Part shown: positions 62,125-64,000 of the stretch, piece by piece | Numbering within the stretch: position 1 is the stretch's first letter | Layout: each line of letters opens with the position of its first letter | Assembly: GCA_013399855.1 (NCBI GenBank) | Contig: VXAY01007414.1 | Span: forward strand, 186,625-250,624 | DNA length: 64,000 nucleotides | Direction of reading: 5' to 3' | Source of the DNA: Oxyruncus cristatus | Lineage: Eukaryota; Chordata; Aves; Passeriformes; Cotingidae | Made by a program: the position numbers and the translations under genes | The notes under the pieces: model-generated | Database searches by the model: none | Told to the model about the DNA's origin: nothing | Seen by the model: only the letters and a program-made list of their open reading frames with translations

Positions 62125-62379
62125 CTGCTTTTTTTGTTTGTTCATTTTCTTTTGTTTGTTCATTTGTCTGTTTGGGGAAGGGGTTGGTTTTGGGGAAGGG
62201 ATTGGTTTTGGGGGGGTGTTTGGGTGTTTAAGGCGTTTTTTGGCAGATTTTTTGGAGGATGGGTGGAGTTTTCTTGCTTTTTGAGGGTTTTTTTTGAGGG
62301 ATTTGGGAGTGATTTGTGTTTTTTTTTTTTTCTTTTTTTTTTTTTTTTTNTGGGGTTTTTTTTGGGGGGGTTTGGGGGT

Positions 62380-62413
<34 letters not shown>

Positions 62414-62635
62414 CCTTTTTTTTTTTCTTTTTAGGTTTTGAGTGACTGGCTTTGGATTTTGTTTCTTCGGGGAAAGGTTTGTTTTTTCCTGCTTTTCTTT
62501 TGGGTTGGGAGGGTGTGAGGTTTTGGATGGTTGGGTGTTTTTGCTTCTGGAGAGCTTTGGGGGGTGGGGGGGAAGAATTGGTTTTTTTTGGAAGAGGGTG
62601 GGCTTGGGTCTTTTTGAGGGGGGACAAGGGACAAA
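62125..62635 (+). repeat. About 500-bp G/T-rich asymmetric tract with one N and very long T runs
   Basis: The + strand is almost entirely G and T. It holds a T17 run ending at an N (62350) and a T33 run at 62381-62413. Many G runs occur, such as GGGGAAGGGG and TTTTGGGG repeats at 62174-62215, GGGGGGG near 62364, and GGGGGGTGGGGGGG near 62557-62573. Several G runs are close enough for G-quadruplex formation. The N and homopolymers suggest low-confidence assembly. The long open frames here encode only Phe/Gly or Lys/Pro runs and are not genes. Confidence 0.85.
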
Positions 62636-63426
62636 ACGCATAAGAAGCAGCTCACAGGGGACCAAAAGAGGTATTGTGACTTTGGATGCTTTACTTGCTA
62701 TTGGTGTTTTCTGTAGTGCTCTGGGGGGAGACTTTTGGCATACCTACCCCAGGCAGCGCAACATCTGTCAGCACAGCAGGCTGCAAAAATGATGATACAA
62801 CTTGCTGACATACTATGCAACTTCTCACCATGCCTAAATAGCCATGAGTGAGCTTCCTGTGGAAAATACCCAGCAGACAAGCTGTGAACATGTAGCATTT
62901 TCTCAGCACTTAACAAGGCATCAGCTCAGAGCTAAGGAGGACTGCTACCCTTTTTCTCCTTGTTCAGACCAGTCCCAAGCCATAAATAAGCATTTAACCG
63001 TGATGCGCTGCAATGAGCCCTTCAAGGACCAGGACAAATCAGCTTTTGCTCAGGATGCAACAAAATGCAGGAGCACAATCCATCACTAGTAGTTTCCCAC
63101 CGGCCTTTTCTTATAGGAGAGCTGGATAACTAAGTCTAACAGTAGCTTCAGAGATCATCTGAAAACGGGGATGTTTTCTCCTGAACCTGAGATAACAAGT
63201 CCCTTTTGATCTACAGTCTGGCCAGCTCTGCTCAGATGTAAAGGACAGCCTACTTCCGTGTAACAAGGAATTAGATAAAGGTTTGCTGTGATTATTTTAA
63301 GCCCCAGACTAATTTGATAAAACCTGTATTCCTTGATGTGTTTTGAATTACTGAATATATGAAACAGAAATATTGGACACTCGCATTATCATAACTGGAC
63401 CTTAATTTTTTCACATGAAGGTCACA
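62636..63426. other. Intergenic DNA, no gene recognised
   Basis: This is ordinary-composition sequence between the G/T tract and the last CR1. Short open frames overlap on both strands, with nothing that I recognise. Confidence 0.65.
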
Positions 63427-63638
63427 TGTCAGGTTGGACATGAGGAGGAATTTCTTCACAGAAAGGGTGATTAAAGATCAGAATGGACTGCTCAGGAAGG
63501 TGTAATGCTGTACCTGGAGGTGTTTAAGGGTGTGGCACTTTATGCCACGGTCTAGTGAACATGTTGGTGTTTGGTAAGAGGTTGGACTTGATGATTTCAG
63601 AGTTCTGTCCCAACCCAACTGATTCTGTGATTCTGTAA
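63427..63638 (+). mobile_element. CR1 LINE 3' end (sense on + strand)
   Basis: This copy includes AATTTCTTCACAGAAAGGGT, then GGAGGTGTTTAAGGG, AGGTTGGACTTGATGATTTC and the octamer tail GATTCTGTGATTCTGTAA. Together these are a typical avian CR1 3' end, about 210 bp, 5'-truncated. It is the same general type as the minus-strand copy at 53.1 kb, in the opposite orientation. Confidence 0.92.
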
Positions 63639-64000
63639 ATATGAACTTCTAGGACACTACTAGAAATACGTCCTTTCCAAATCCAAGGGTTAAATTCCAT
63701 GCCTTGCTCCTAAAGAGTGCAGCTCAGGACAAATGTAAGAAAATCCCTTCAGACCTGTTTGAAACACGTATCACCTTTTCCTGTTGGGCCGAATGGGTGG
63801 AGGTGAATAAGGGCTGAGCAGCAACTGAAATACATGCATGTCTTGCGGTAGATTTCATATAAAATGGTGCCAATATGTCCTACATTTATCTCTCACCAAA
63901 ATTTTTGATGGTTCTTGAAGACTTTGCAATTTACCTTGTTAATGTATCCCTCCTATTTTTTGATGTAAGCAGAGTGAATCTTAAAGCAACACCACTGCAC
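63639..64000. other. Intergenic DNA to the window edge
   Basis: I see nothing recognisable in these last ~360 bases. Confidence 0.6.

Noticed and set aside
62134..62665. Long open frames on both strands in the G/T tract
   Set aside because: They encode only Phe/Gly or Lys/Pro runs from simple sequence and cross an N. They are not genes.

Overview
The window reads as bird chromosomal DNA. It is AT-rich vertebrate sequence. Most identifiable repeats are CR1-type LINEs with the typical 8-bp-repeat 3' ends, and there is an LTR of a type common in avian genomes. I infer a neoavian or passerine-like bird; the species cannot be fixed from sequence alone.

There is one confident gene. Bases 1-585 are the 3' part of the OTUD1 (OTU deubiquitinase 1) coding exon, cut by the window edge, with the catalytic Cys and His and the C-terminal ubiquitin-interacting motif all present. 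It lies in a CpG-rich block and is followed by a 3' UTR of about 1.2 kb ending at the AATAAA at 1789-1794.

The remaining ~62 kb is intergenic. I find no other exon, tRNA or rRNA gene, or CRISPR array that I can support. In mammals OTUD1 is followed by a long gene-poor interval before KIAA1217, and a gene desert here fits that picture (established knowledge for mammals, inference for this bird).

The desert is best read as a record of mobile elements. (i) A nearly complete solo ERV LTR lies at 10.8-11.4 kb, with a relic of the same LTR 3' end at 22.4 kb. (ii) Three CR1 3' ends lie at 12.5-13.3, 53.06-53.2 and 63.4-63.6 kb. (iii) Two much older CR1/L3-like LINEs with recognisable but broken reverse-transcriptase coding lie at 27.7-29.1 kb (+) and 53.3-55.6 kb (-). 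The second is interrupted by an oppositely oriented old CR1 3' end. (iv) The 3' end of another non-LTR element at 16.34-16.60 kb still has an open frame encoding a C2HC zinc finger. (v) A GC-richer insert at 20.2-20.6 kb has weak tRNA-promoter-like boxes and a CR1-like tail.

Other notable structure includes several long palindromes, two C homopolymers, and a ~500-bp G/T-only-like tract at 62.1-62.6 kb that contains an N and has G-quadruplex potential. I did not find an undescribed multi-gene system. The most testable novelties are the zinc-finger relic, the SINE-like insert, the G/T tract and the competing hairpins at 16.7 kb.
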